From Pigoraptor vietnamica (lineage: Eukaryota; Opisthokonta; Filasterea), in the NCBI GenBank assembly GCA_943704525.1, contig CALSCQ010000968.1, positions 1 to 31,675 of the forward strand: a stretch of 31,675 nt of DNA, in the 5' to 3' direction. Every line of letters starts with the position of its first letter. Position 1 is the first letter of the stretch. The translations under genes were made by a program, and so were the position numbers. Shown in pieces: positions 1 through 9,557 of the stretch. The notes below the pieces were generated by a model. The model saw only the letters and a list, made by a program, of their open reading frames with translations. It was not told the DNA's origin and made no database searches.

Positions 1-99
<99 letters not shown>

Positions 100-120
100 A
101 TGTGTGTGTGTGTGTCGGTG
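1..120. repeat. (TG)n microsatellite at the left edge
   Basis: A nearly pure TG dinucleotide array runs from the first base to about 98, then continues with CA, CG and GC interruptions to about 128. The reading frames of alternating Cys-Val across it are artefacts of the repeat. The array runs off the window, so its full length is unknown. It mirrors the (CA)n array at the other end of the window. Confidence 0.98.
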
Positions 121-373
121 TGTGCGTGCCAGTTTTTTGTGAGACTGGCGAGGGGTTTATCAGCTGTTTGTCCGTGCTTGTCAGTCTGGTTCCCTTTGTG
201 TGCATTGCCTTTTTGGGTTCTTTTTCTCGTCACTAATTTGTTGCTTTTCGTCAAAAAAACAAAAGAGTTCGTCATTTTCTCCGTTCGACGCTGCCGTCGC
301 CGAAGCGAGTGCTGTTCTGGCGAGCTCTCGCTTCGTGCGCACTCTAAAGGTCGCTCGGATCACTCGTAAGGCG

Positions 374-524
374 ATGGTGGCTCGTTACACCAGCGGAAGC
401 GACGCTGAGTGTGAATGCGACGTGCAATTGCCCGAGTTTGTGTTTGGCGAAAGCGACAGCGACACAATGGTGAATCCGCCTGTGAAGTTGTAGTCGCATT
501 GAGATGCGGCTTTGTCTCGAATTT

Positions 525-594
<70 letters not shown>

Positions 595-1833
595 CACGTG
601 GGCATGTTAATTGCGTCTCATTGTGTCTCCCTGCATGTCCACCCGAAGTCTTGAGCTGATTCAAAATTCATATAGGTGACAGCCAGGTTGTGGATCTTCG
701 TCCATAGCGTGTTCAACGGCCGCCACTGCGCCCCCGACCACCTCCTTGCGATTGGCGTGCGACTGCCTGGCAAAGACTATGTTCCTGTGCTGTGTTCTGC
801 GGAGTCGCACGGGGAAAAGTGCTACGGCAGTATCAACCTTCACCCGACGTACTATCTCTGGGGAGGAGACGACGAAATGGGCTACGACAGGGGCTTTTTT
901 TCGCGTTTGGCGCTCGCAGTCGGCATCAACCCTGCGTTCCCGCGTCCCTCGGGTTTGGCTTGCGACCGCGCCCGCTCGCTGGGCTACAACCCTGTCCCAG
1001 CGCACCCGGATTCGGATCGCGACGGCGCCGTGGCCTTCTTCGTCGAGTGGCTGGTTCGGTGTCTGTGTCACTTTGACTACCGCGTCGCCCCCGGCTTTTC
1101 CCCGCACTTTGACTGCTCCGATGAGACGTGCACGGAAAATCTGCGTTGGCGGCGCAGAGTTGGACCGCATCCCGACGAACACTGCCTCAATCCCGACGCC
1201 GAGCGCATCGCGGCGTCCGTTTCCATAAGCGCTCGCGGCCTGTCGCTGTGTGCACGGATGCTCACTCAGTGGTCGCAAAGGCGCGATTCCGCGACATACG
1301 ACCCTGACGCCATGCCTTCGGACGCTGACGCTCGGTTAAACCTCGCGTGTGTCCCGCTGCCGGCATCTGCGCTTGCTTCGGTCGGGTTTGGCTACTTTGA
1401 GTACGTCAACGCGAACGCAGATTCTCGGATCCTGCGGCTCAAGACGTCCGAAGGCATAGTGAGCATTCACATTTCATTGGTGTGTTGCGGGCGATATCGT
1501 GGCAGGCTCGGCTCGGCGGCAGTGTTTGCCTGTGGTTCCTCGCGCGCCGTCTGCGACGCCGTGGGACTTCGAGAAGCGGCTCCACACGCATGGACGCCTG
1601 TGTTGTGGGCAGGGTATGACACGCACAACAGCGACATTCCGTTCTACATCACGGCCCGTCGCGAGTTCTGGGACCGCGCGTCGGCTCCGGGCATCATGTG
1701 TTTGGACGATGCCGCAGTGAACGTGGCGAACGAGGACGCGTCCGTGTGCGCCAGAGCAATGATCGAGAGGATCTCTCTCTTTGAGGAGGATCTCGACCAC
1801 GATCCCACGGCGATCGAGTGGGCGTGGGTTTGA
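374..1833 (+). CDS. Two-exon gene, 421-residue protein of unknown function
   Basis: I do not recognise the family. Exon 1 is 374-481, exon 2 is 676-1833, and the intron 482-675 is phase 0 (donor GTGAAG, acceptor TATAG). The joined product reads from an ATG preceded by GGCG and begins MVARYTSGSD. The first 36 residues are acidic and low in structure, with a casein-kinase-like stretch GESDSD. Exon 2 is one uninterrupted 385-codon frame with host-like codon use. It is rich in Cys (several C..C pairs around residues 175-185) and in aromatic residues, has no clear signal peptide or membrane segment, and ends in an acidic tail closing with EWAWV. The intron carries a pure (TG)n array. The splice is inferred from phase and continuity only. 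An alternative is that exon 2 starts at an internal Met. The reading frame itself is well supported by its length. Confidence 0.6.
529..591 (+). repeat. (TG)n microsatellite inside the intron of the first gene
   Basis: About 30 uninterrupted TG units lie in the middle of the 482-675 intron, on the sense strand of the gene. The antisense reading frames of repeated Thr-His here are repeat artefacts. Confidence 0.95.
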
Positions 1834-1877
1834 ACCGAACGGGTCGCGGCAAGGGCGCGCGGAGGAAGACGAAATAA

Positions 1878-1987
<110 letters not shown>

Positions 1988-2183
1988 AATGAAAAAAAAA
2001 AATGAAAATCGAAGCCCATTGAGGCCACTTATTTTCTGGATGCCCCCGCTGCATCAAAGCCGCTCACAATTTGCCAGTGCAATGCAGTGCTGCGTGCCAC
2101 AACCGACGACACATCTGAGCATTCTACGAGTGGTCCCGCCGGTATCACTCCGGCCGTGTTTAGTGGCTGCACCGGCATCCATC

Positions 2184-3860
2184 TCAAGACGCGTTCGCCT
2201 GCAGCGACTCACGTGACCGCGCCATGAGCTCGAGCATGTCCGCGGGCGCCCTGTGAACAGAGTGGGCGCCGGAAATGTCCGTAAACGCCGACATGAACAT
2301 ATCGGACGCCGTCGATTGGCCGAGGGGCACCTCCGCCTCGACGGCGTGCGTCCCTCCGCGCGCGTACGGTGCAACAGTGTGCGCTCGCGACGACGACACG
2401 GGCACGTGCGACAGATACTGCGCATGCGGACCGCCGGCTCCGTTCACAACAGCCGCGTGACCCGCCGGAGATGCCGCCGCGGCCTTCGACAAGTGGCCAT
2501 CCTTCTTTCCATAAACGTCGCTCGCCATCGAGTCCAAGGGCTCCGCGTGCGATGCGTTTGGGGCGTGGTCCTTCTTCTTCTTTGCCGACGCCTTCAGGCT
2601 CTCCCATCGCACGCGGTGCTTCTCCAGCTCCGCCCTCAGCTTCTCGTTCTCCGCGAGCACGCGTCGCCACTGCGCTTCGGGCACGGCCGCCGACGATTGT
2701 TGCGACGCTTGTGCGGGCGCACTTCCTTGCTGGGGCTGCGTCGACGGAGCGGCCGGGGATGCCGGAGGTGCCATCGCAATGCTCCCACTCCCGAGAACGC
2801 CGTTCGACGACCGCCCGATAATGCCCGAGTTCATGTTGTGGTTGAGCGCAGACGACAGCATGGCGGACCGCGACAGCTGCATCGATTGCCGCATCTCGCG
2901 CTCCTGTCGGTACTTGACGGCCTGTTGGTGCACGTCCCGCTTGAACTGCGCGACGCTGTGGCGAAGCGAGTCGCTCTCCTGCTCCACGGCACGCAGGCGT
3001 TCGTTCTCCTCCGTCAGACGCCGCACCTGTTCGCGCAGCGCCGCAATCTCCGCACGCATTGCCTCGACGTCACCGGCGGCAATCGCGGGGTCGCGCGCCT
3101 CACCACCTCCAGAGGTACGCGGCGTTCCCCCCGCGCCATTCTTACGTGCGTCCTGCGCAGACGGCACAATGTAAAACGAGCCGTCCACGGTGCCGTTGCC
3201 GACAGGCGGAGGGCCGTGCATCTGTTGGTGCCCCTGTGGTTGATGGTGCGCCTGCGGGTGCCGCCGTGCGGGCGCGCTCGACGCAAACGGGTTTGGGATC
3301 TTCTTGATTAATCGGTCGATCGCATCCCAAAAGCCCTGAAACAGATCGTCGTCGTCGTCGACGGGCGGAAACGCAATGGGATGCGCCTGCGGTTGCGGCA
3401 CTTGCGGTCGCACGGGCGTCGCGGCGTGCGCCCGACCCGCCGTTTGGCGCGCATCCGGGTTCGCAGGGCGGCCGGCGCCGTCCCCTACAGCGTGGCTACT
3501 GGGCTGCCGGGGGAGTGCATTCGCCGCGGGTTGCGACGACGCGTCGCGCTGAGCGTTCGCGCCTTGCGAGGACGGCGTCGGACGGGGCGAATCTCTCTGC
3601 ACGAGCTCGCGCTGCTGCTGTTGAATCTGAACGAGCTGACGAAGGCGCAGCTTGAGGTCGGCCGCGCGTCGTGTGTGGTTGAGATGATGCAGACGGAGGA
3701 GCTTGATGGTATCGGGCGACGTAGTCACTTGAGTGGCCTTGAGAAATTCTTCGGCTGCCTTGATGTGCAGTTCAATCGCCTCCTCGAGCCGTCCTTCCGA
3801 CGCAAGGTCCTCGGCACGTCTGGCGTACGCGCGCCCCTGGTTGTAAGGGCCGTCCTCCAT
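2184..3860 (-). CDS. NRBF2: NRBF2/Atg38-like MIT-domain autophagy protein
   Basis: Single-exon frame of 558 residues. In animals and yeast NRBF2/Atg38 is a subunit of the Vps34 PI3-kinase complex I, stabilising the Atg14-Vps34 link during autophagosome formation. The start is the ATG at 3858-3860 (MEDGPYNQ), because the frame upstream has no ATG. Residues 1-76 form the three-helix MIT domain: MEDGPYNQGRAYARRAEDL, then GRLEEAIELHIKAAEEF, matching the MEGPLN..H.QSRRAD and YEEAI..HKKAA pattern of NRBF2. A Gln/Pro/Ala-rich linker follows, then two coiled coils at about 263-321 and 397-424, as expected for the dimerising part. Two candidate Atg8-interacting motifs are DDDDDLFQGFWDAI (core W-D-A-I, near residue 178) and GSFYIV (core F-Y-I-V, near 229). 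At 558 residues it is about twice the length of human NRBF2, mainly from low-complexity linkers. Family assignment rests on the MIT domain and overall layout. Confidence 0.72.
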   Translation of the reverse strand: MEDGPYNQGRAYARRAEDLASEGRLEEAIELHIKAAEEFLKATQVTTSPDTIKLLRLHHLNHTRRAADLKLRLRQLVQIQQQQRELVQRDSPRPTPSSQGANAQRDASSQPAANALPRQPSSHAVGDGAGRPANPDARQTAGRAHAATPVRPQVPQPQAHPIAFPPVDDDDDLFQGFWDAIDRLIKKIPNPFASSAPARRHPQAHHQPQGHQQMHGPPPVGNGTVDGSFYIVPSAQDARKNGAGGTPRTSGGGEARDPAIAAGDVEAMRAEIAALREQVRRLTEENERLRAVEQESDSLRHSVAQFKRDVHQQAVKYRQEREMRQSMQLSRSAMLSSALNHNMNSGIIGRSSNGVLGSGSIAMAPPASPAAPSTQPQQGSAPAQASQQSSAAVPEAQWRRVLAENEKLRAELEKHRVRWESLKASAKKKKDHAPNASHAEPLDSMASDVYGKKDGHLSKAAAASPAGHAAVVNGAGGPHAQYLSHVPVSSSRAHTVAPYARGGTHAVEAEVPLGQSTASDMFMSAFTDISGAHSVHRAPADMLELMARSRESLQANAS

Positions 3861-4475
3861 CAAACGAACGGCGAAAGGGACGCCAATTGTCGCGCCGGTT
3901 TTTCGCGGCGAAGATGCCGCACGAATAGACACAGCGGTGGCAAAATGCGAGCCCGCAAGCGACGGTGGGATTCAAAACAAGACGGCGACAGTTTGGTAAC
4001 GCACAAGTCCCCGACGTGCAACACGAGCACAAAATTTGCAAGCACGTTCTCCCTCCACGGGGAGTTGTAAACACGCGCGTGTGTGTGACGTGTGTGCGTG
4101 TGTGCGTGTGCGTGTATGTGTGGCGTGTTTGTGCGTGTGAACGCTTTTCACCGTGTGTGTCAAGGTATTCTTGGACGTCAACGCATCCCAACACGGGAAG
4201 TATTGACACGTCTATGGCAACAGTTTATATGAAAATGTATGGAACACAATACTTCGTACAATCTTCTTCCTTGAGGAAAAACTGATACAAATGCATACTA
4301 CAACGAAATCTAGTACTCAATTCAAGATACAACCACTACTTATTCGTCATCACTTCCCACTTTTACATCCGGGGCACGCGAAATCCATCTTTACGAGATC
4401 TCGGAAAATATTCCTACACCCCGTATGACGATGGACTTGGGCAATCAGCGTGCACTCTGTCTCTCTCTCTCTCTC

Positions 4476-4520
4476 TATAAGTGCGACTGCCGTTGCGCAT
4501 CGCTTTCTTCCTTCTTTCCG
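4476..4520 (+). promoter_or_regulatory. Candidate TATA box and TOP-like start of RPS2
   Basis: A CT microsatellite (about 4458-4475) runs into TATAA at 4476-4480. About 25-30 nt downstream comes a pyrimidine tract, CTTTCTTCCTTCTTTCC (from 4502), of the kind that begins mRNAs of ribosomal protein genes in many eukaryotes (5' TOP). The spacing fits TATA-directed initiation. The assignment is inferred from sequence only. Confidence 0.45.
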
Positions 4521-4561
4521 ACGACGGGATATCTCTTGTTTTCGAGAACACCCAACACTAT

Positions 4562-4649
4562 GTGAGTGTCTGCATGGCAATGATGGATGGATACAGCGAT
4601 GGATGTCGTGTGCAATGTGCTTACACTGTCGTAATCTCCCCCTATGTAG
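4562..4649 (+). other. Probable 5' UTR intron of RPS2
   Basis: A consensus donor GTGAGT at 4562 and an acceptor CTATGTAG ending at 4649 with a pyrimidine-rich lead enclose 88 nt. They place the RPS2 start codon three bases into the next exon. An intron just before the ATG is common in ribosomal protein genes. Transcript data would settle it. Confidence 0.5.
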
Positions 4650-4652
4650 CAA

Positions 4653-5531
4653 ATGGCGGACGCTGCCGATGGTGATCGTCGGGGCCGCGGGCGCGGCGGA
4701 TTCGGCCGTGGAGGCGACCGCCGTGGCGGCGAGCGCGATGGCGAGGGTCGCGGGCGTGGACGTGGCGACCGCGGCCGTGGCCGTGGCCGTGGGGGCAACC
4801 GCGGCGGCAAGGAGGAGGAGAAGGAATGGGTCCCCGTGACCAAGCTCGGCCGCCTCGTGAAGGATGGCAAGATTAAGCAGCTCGAGACGATCTACCTCTT
4901 CTCGCTCCCCATCAAGGAGTACCAGATTCTCGACTACTTCCTCGGCTCGAAGCTCAAGGACGAGGTGCTCAAGATCATGCCCGTCCAGAAGCAGACGCGC
5001 GCCGGCCAGCGCACGCGCTTCAAGGCCTTCGTTGCGATTGGTGACTCGGACGGCCACATTGGTCTCGGTGTCAAGTGCTCGAAGGAAGTCGCGACGGCCA
5101 TTCGCGGCGCCATCATTCTCGCCAAGCTCGCCGTCGTCCCCATTCGCCGCGGCTACTGGGGCAACAAGCTCGGCGCGCCCCACACTGTCCCCATGAAGGT
5201 GACGGGCAAGTGCGGTTCGGTCATGGTCCGCCTCATCCCGGCGCCCCGCGGCACGGGCCTCGTCGCCGCCCCCGTCCCCAAGAAGCTCCTCACGATGGCG
5301 GGCGTCCACGACTGCTACACGTGCTCGCGCGGCTGCACCAAGACGATGGGCAACTTTGCCAAGGCCACGTTCGAGGCGCTCAACAACACGTTCCTGTACC
5401 TCGAGCCGACGCTCTGGCGTGAGACGCGCCCGGGCAAGGTCCCCTACCAGGAGTTCACGGACTACCTCTCGAAGGCGCACATTGGGAAGGCCTCCCGCGC
5501 CGCCCACTATGCCGCCCCGACGGAGGCTTAA
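4653..5531 (+). CDS. RPS2: Small ribosomal subunit protein uS5 (RPS2)
   Basis: 292 residues, almost the same as the 293 of the human protein. It is part of the 40S head/shoulder near the mRNA entry and decoding region. After MADAADGD comes an Arg/Gly-rich tail (about residues 9-52), typical of eukaryotic uS5 and a likely target of arginine methylation. Then come [18 protein letters not shown] and the invariant [20 protein letters not shown] at the start of the double-stranded-RNA-binding-like S5 N domain (about 95-160). [17 protein letters not shown] and [16 protein letters not shown] lead into the C-terminal domain (about 175-245), ending [12 protein letters not shown]. The coding part has no intron. 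The start is fixed by conservation of the N-terminus. Strongly codon-biased (C/G third positions), as expected for a highly expressed gene. Confidence 0.98.
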   Translation: MADAADGDRRGRGRGGFGRGGDRRGGERDGEGRGRGRGDRGRGRGRGGNRGGKEEEKEWVPVTKLGRLVKDGKIKQLETIYLFSLPIKEYQILDYFLGSKLKDEVLKIMPVQKQTRAGQRTRFKAFVAIGDSDGHIGLGVKCSKEVATAIRGAIILAKLAVVPIRRGYWGNKLGAPHTVPMKVTGKCGSVMVRLIPAPRGTGLVAAPVPKKLLTMAGVHDCYTCSRGCTKTMGNFAKATFEALNNTFLYLEPTLWRETRPGKVPYQEFTDYLSKAHIGKASRAAHYAAPTEA

Positions 5532-6041
5532 ATCGCTCGCGATTTGATTGCGACGGTTGGGTCCGCGGCTGACGATTCGCGGAGAGTCTGATGCCGTGGG
5601 TGTGTGCTGTCTTTTGGATCCCTTAGGACGGCCACGCTGGACTTTGGCCCTTGCTTTAAAATGTGCGCCGGTGCGCGCGGCTCTGCCCTTTGAGCTGCGA
5701 TGGTAGACGCACGATATAAAATAGAAAAAAGACCAATATGTTGAAGGTTGCAGTGAAACACGCGCGCGCGCGTGCGCATCCGGCGTGCAGTCAATAGAGC
5801 GTGGATTGTAAATTACACGAAAAAGTCGAACGGTTTCTTCTCTTCTGGGTATTTGTTTCCACCGCAAAACGCGCGAAGCAGACGCCATAAACGCGCAAGC
5901 AAAACGTTATTGCAAAAAAAAAACGCAGCGCACGCAGCACGCAACCCTTGACCACAAACGTCGACCCTCTTTGGCCCGTGTCGCCAGCGACGCGGGTACC
6001 ATCGATGAGCCGACTCTCTCTCCCTCTCCATCACGCGCGCC
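5532..6041. other. Intergenic stretch between convergent RPS2 and MGAT4-like genes
   Basis: About 500 nt holding the two 3' untranslated regions. There is a short GC alternation (CGCGCGCGCG, about 5761-5771) and small A-runs (5917-5926). No gene, RNA or clear polyadenylation signal was recognised. Confidence 0.5.
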
Positions 6042-7718
6042 TCACGAGTTTATCGCAATTTTTCCGATGCACACCCACGTCTTCTGCGGGTGCTCGGCAG
6101 TAATGCGAATCTCCTTCACGCCCTGAAGATTGGGGCGCACGTCGAGGCGGCCGCGATCGAACGTTCCGAGCGAGTGCTTCCCAGCGCCCCCCGCGCCGAT
6201 GATCGCCTCAATCGACGCGTGCACAAACACGTCGCTCGCGAGGCCCTCGCACGGCTCAAACACGACGCGCTGAAGGTGGACGGGATCCTTGAACTTGATC
6301 GTATAGTGATCGCCGGCGTTGGGCGCGAGGGCCCAAAAGCGGCCTCCAATCTTGTTGTAGGGTGTCGACGGCTCAAATCCGCCGTACGGCGTGAGGGACG
6401 TCTCGACGGTGGCGGGCGGGTTCGAACTCGCCTGCTCCTTGGACGTGTCGCGGAACGTGTAGTCGAGAAGGTCCTGGATCTTGCCCGGCAGCGACGACAC
6501 CTTGCCCATGTGCTGGAAGAGGGAGGGTGACAGGCGGACGGGCTTGCGCTGGTCGGTGATCTCGATGATGCGGTCGTTGAGCCAGTCGACCGGCTGCTCC
6601 TCGAACGTGAGCATGTAGAAGCCCGCGACGAACGGCATGTCCTCGTTGCGGAAAAGGATGCCGATAGCGCCGAGCTGGCAGTAGTGGAGCATGATCCAGT
6701 GCTTGTGGCACGACAGCGCCGGGCTGTGCGAGTTGCCGCTGTCCGTGCACGTCTCCTGCAAGCGCACAAACGCCTCCACTTGCGACACCCATCCGCCGAC
6801 CGTGATAACGTCGTCCTCGAGCTGTAGGTAGTACTCGGCGCGGTCGTAGAGGCGATCCATCATGAACGCATAGTCGATGACCTGCTTGCACCGCCACTTG
6901 ATCCGCATCTCAGAGTCGCCGTACTTCTTCTTCAAATTCGTGAGCGGCGGGTAGAAGGAGAGGTCGGGCCCGAACGTCTCGATGAGTCCGGACGCGTACT
7001 CGTTCGGGAATTCGCGCTTGATGCTCTCGGTCACCTCGCCGACGAACGCCGTGTCTTCCAGCTCCGACACGTACACGCTCAGCACCGTCGTCTCCTTCTC
7101 GCTCGAGCTCATCCCGTTCACGAGCGAGTGCAGCGTCTGCAAGAGGTACGACTGCTTTGGGCGCTTCACCGTCGGAATGCCCACAATAAGCTTCTTCTTC
7201 GGCTTGGGCGGCGGCGCGGAACCGCGGTTGCGCTTTCTATCCACGACGCGGTCGATTAGCCGCAGTTTGTACTTGTCCTTCGGCGATCCCCGCAGCCCCT
7301 TCTCCACCGTGCCGCCGCCCTGCGGTACTCCTCCCTCCTCTTCGTCACCGTCACCGCGGCTCACGTCGGGATCAATCGCAGGCGGCGGCAGCTCTTCCAC
7401 GTCAACCTTCTCGGGTGGGGGGCCGTCGTCCTCTGGGTCGGGCGCATTGCGACCGACTTTCTCTCGATCCCCTGAGTCCGCGTCATCATCGCTCACATCA
7501 TCCGGTGGAGAACGAGGCGCATCGCGACCGCCCTCGTTGTTGTTGCCGTCGTGGGCGTGCGCGTCGTGACGTCCGTGGCCACCGTGCTGCCGCACGCGGT
7601 CGCGCGCGAGTCGGTTGAGCTGTTGCGGGCTGTCCGATGTGTCGAGCAGCATGCGGGCGAGGAGCACTAGAGACAACGCGGCGATGACAAGGACGACGTG
7701 CTTCGGGTGTATGCGCAT
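6042..7718 (-). CDS. GT54 N-acetylglucosaminyltransferase (MGAT4/GnT-IV-like)
   Basis: 558 residues from the ATG at 7716-7718. The frame opens further upstream but only with GTG. GnT-IV adds a beta-1,4-linked GlcNAc to the alpha-1,3-mannose arm of N-glycans in the Golgi. Layout is type II: short basic N-terminus, hydrophobic anchor at residues 6-23 (HVVLVIAALSLVLLARML), an acidic low-complexity stem (about 24-165), then the catalytic domain. Family marks are LIVGIPTVKRPKQSYLLQTL (from about 178), an acidic metal/nucleotide site YYLQLEDDV (about 297-305), HWIMLHYCQLGAIG, PVDWLNDRI and the hallmark SPSLFQHMG (about 397). The C-terminal 110 residues, PYGGFEPSTPYNKIGGRFWA onward, form the beta-rich lectin-like domain found in MGAT4 enzymes. 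Length agrees with human MGAT4A/B (535-548). Single exon. It converges with RPS2. Which MGAT4 subtype, and the acceptor used, cannot be told. Confidence 0.9.
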   Translation of the reverse strand: MRIHPKHVVLVIAALSLVLLARMLLDTSDSPQQLNRLARDRVRQHGGHGRHDAHAHDGNNNEGGRDAPRSPPDDVSDDDADSGDREKVGRNAPDPEDDGPPPEKVDVEELPPPAIDPDVSRGDGDEEEGGVPQGGGTVEKGLRGSPKDKYKLRLIDRVVDRKRNRGSAPPPKPKKKLIVGIPTVKRPKQSYLLQTLHSLVNGMSSSEKETTVLSVYVSELEDTAFVGEVTESIKREFPNEYASGLIETFGPDLSFYPPLTNLKKKYGDSEMRIKWRCKQVIDYAFMMDRLYDRAEYYLQLEDDVITVGGWVSQVEAFVRLQETCTDSGNSHSPALSCHKHWIMLHYCQLGAIGILFRNEDMPFVAGFYMLTFEEQPVDWLNDRIIEITDQRKPVRLSPSLFQHMGKVSSLPGKIQDLLDYTFRDTSKEQASSNPPATVETSLTPYGGFEPSTPYNKIGGRFWALAPNAGDHYTIKFKDPVHLQRVVFEPCEGLASDVFVHASIEAIIGAGGAGKHSLGTFDRGRLDVRPNLQGVKEIRITAEHPQKTWVCIGKIAINS

Positions 7719-8429
7719 TCTCTCACGATCGCCCACCGAGGGCGGAGGGCGTTTGAGGGATTCAAAGAGTGCTCCGCGACCAACGCAGAATCCCAGTCAG
7801 TGTCGAAGCAAGGAGATGGATGCCGCACAACTACAGAGGACAACTACAATAGCCGAAGAAGGAGAACGCGGCGCGCGCTTTGCAATTATTAAAGCGTTGA
7901 AGGTCATCTATAGATGATCATCTCCGTGCGTTCCAAAAGTTCGGCGACGTGGAAGCCGCAAGCCACACGTGCCACTCGCAAATTAATTTGAACAATTGTC
8001 AAAAAATGAGAAAAGTTCAATTCAAGTGCCCTCGAGCGCTGTCAGCTGTGCTGTGCATTAGTCTAGGGTGAGTGTTAGGCAGGCATTCACTGTCACCCCA
8101 GTTTAGGGTGAGAGTTAGGCATGATAGTGTAGAGTGGGGGTTAGGCTGGCGTTCACCGTCGGCTAGTGTAGGGTGAGTGTTAGGACGTCACGTGCATGAA
8201 AGATGGGACGCCGGGCGCACATGACTCCAAGACGGGTCGTGCAGTCATCTACGGAACGCAACGGCCTAACGCACACACAACGGGCCGCACGGTGAATCGA
8301 ACAGCAATACACGTCGCACAACTTTTGGGTAAGTTTGGAGTCGCCGAATGGGCGATTTGCGGACAGTGCTCCCTCACAAGAGCTAGCCTGATGCTTCAGC
8401 AGTCGGTTGCTCTGCATACCCACGTTGTC
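7719..8429. other. Intergenic region between divergent genes, with repeats
   Basis: About 700 nt between the divergent MGAT4-like gene and the secreted-protein gene. It is AT-richer around 7860-8030, contains the telomere-like degenerate repeat at 8061-8185 listed separately, and must hold both promoters. No convincing short gene was seen. Confidence 0.5.
8061..8185 (+). repeat. Degenerate tandem repeat with telomere-like core (4 copies)
   Basis: Four related 20-nt cores start at 8061, 8101, 8127 and 8166. Consensus is G-T-(C/T/G)-T-A-G-(G/A)-G-T-G-(A/G)-G, then a short variable part, then GTTAGG. Units 1 and 3 share a further tail of the type GGC(A/G)TTCAC(T/C)GTC. Unit lengths are about 40, 26, 39 and at least 20. 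The TTAGGG/TTAGGC words resemble eukaryotic telomere repeats, but the copies are diverged and carry unrelated spacers. Confidence 0.8.
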
Positions 8430-9337
8430 ATGGGCTCGTTGAAGATGCGAGGAACAGTTGTGGCCGCTGTCCTCCTTGCGTTTGCGGCGTTTGCGGCCGG
8501 GGCGGCGCCATCGACAGACGGCGTAACTCGCGACATCGATTCCCAAACGGCCCTGAAGCCGTCGTGTGAGGACATTTGGAAGGAACTGGCAAATCTGGGC
8601 CAAATCCCCGCGGTTTTCAAGTATCCCTCGGACAATTCGGAGCTCAAGAACGTGTACTGCATCCCCACGAAGTGCATCACGTTCACGCAGGCAACCGTCA
8701 GCGCCAAGACGAGTAGTGGCAAGTGAGTCGTCCATGTCCTCTCTCGGTCATCTGCTTATGCGAGTGCTTGCGTGCACGTGTTGACACGAGGACTGCCGTT
8801 GCAGATATCTTGACGATGTGATTGAAAAGTTTGTCGAGGCTGGCTATTATAAAAAGGGCAACTTGCCGGGTGAGTGGGCGTTTGCTTTTTTCTAGCATGA
8901 TCACTGACCGCTTGGCATTCACGCTGCTCTCTGTGTCTGTGTGTCAGCGAGCCACCGTCGCCCTATAGTGCAACGCTAACCTCTCTGTGCGTGTCGCGGC
9001 AGACGTGATTCGCTGGAGCGACGACCTCTTCCAGTCGATTGACAATCGCCGCATCTACTGCGCGAAGAAGGCGGACCTTGCGTTCGTGCCGGCGAAGGTG
9101 CACTCGCCGGACGAGCCCCTGCCCACGAACCAGCTCAAGCGGTTCTCGATCCACTTCACGAACCGATTTCACCACAACGCCACGCGCTTTGCGAGCACGT
9201 GGGGCGAGGGTGCTGTCTTCCGCTCGGTACTGCAGCCCGACCCGGCGTTCCCAATGTTCGGCTCGTTTGAGCTTCCGCGCGTGACGCCCGGTCGCGAAGT
9301 GCTTCCCGGCGACGTCGACTTTGAAGATGAAATCTGA
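8430..9337 (+). CDS. Three-exon secreted protein of unknown function
   Basis: Exons 8430-8722, 8805-8869 and 9003-9337 join in frame (phases 2 and 1) through consensus GTGAGT donors and GCAG acceptors, giving 230 residues. The N-terminus MGSLKMRGTVVAAVLLAFAAFAAGAA is a clear signal peptide with cleavage expected after an Ala near residue 23-25. Alternative starts are the in-frame ATGs at 8391 and 8445; 8430 or 8445 give the best signal peptide. The mature part has few cysteines (PSCEDIW, VYCIPTKCITF, RIYCAKK) that could pair, a central helix-like YLDDVIEKFVEAGYYKKG, one N-glycosylation site (FHHNATRF), and an acidic end PGDVDFEDEI. I do not recognise a family; an extracellular or endolysosomal role is inferred from the signal peptide only. 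Confidence 0.75.
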
Positions 9338-9396
9338 GCTTTCATTCGGCGCTCGGTCTGGGACCTCAACCACGGCAGCTCCGCCGCCTTTCATGC

Positions 9397-9547
9397 ACGC
9401 ACACACGCGCGCACGCACACACACAGACACACACACGCAGACACACACACAGACACACACACACACACACACACACGAACTCACAACACACACACACACA
9501 CACACGCACACACGCACACACAACACACACACACACACGCACATACA
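9397..9547 (+). repeat. (CA)n microsatellite between convergent genes
   Basis: An imperfect CA/CG-CA array of about 150 nt occupies most of the 220-nt space between the stop codons of the secreted-protein gene and the Z-alpha-like gene. It probably lies in the 3' UTR of one or both. Cys-Val or Thr-His frames here are not genes. Confidence 0.95.
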
Positions 9548-9557
9548 CCGTCTCTCT

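Larger units (their letters stand above)
3861..4652. promoter_or_regulatory. Divergent promoter region between NRBF2-like gene and RPS2
   Basis: This 0.8-kb intergenic stretch holds a short imperfect TG-rich run (about 4076-4140) and an AT-richer part (4200-4340). I see no further gene. Elements of the RPS2 promoter near its right end are listed separately. The two flanking genes are transcribed away from each other. Confidence 0.5.

Noticed and set aside
1459-1505. Possible 47-nt intron in the first gene (GTGAGC to GGCAG)
   Set aside because: Removing it shifts the frame to an early stop, while reading through keeps a long open frame to 1833.
2253-3311. 352-codon plus-strand frame across the NRBF2-like gene
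   Set aside because: Arg/Leu-rich antisense shadow of a GC-rich coding region; the minus strand carries the recognisable MIT domain.
4350-5888. 512-codon minus-strand frame over RPS2
   Set aside because: Antisense shadow of RPS2, whose plus-strand product is near-identical to known uS5.
9397-9547. CRISPR-like or structured array
   Set aside because: It is a simple dinucleotide repeat without spacers; no CRISPR array exists in the window.
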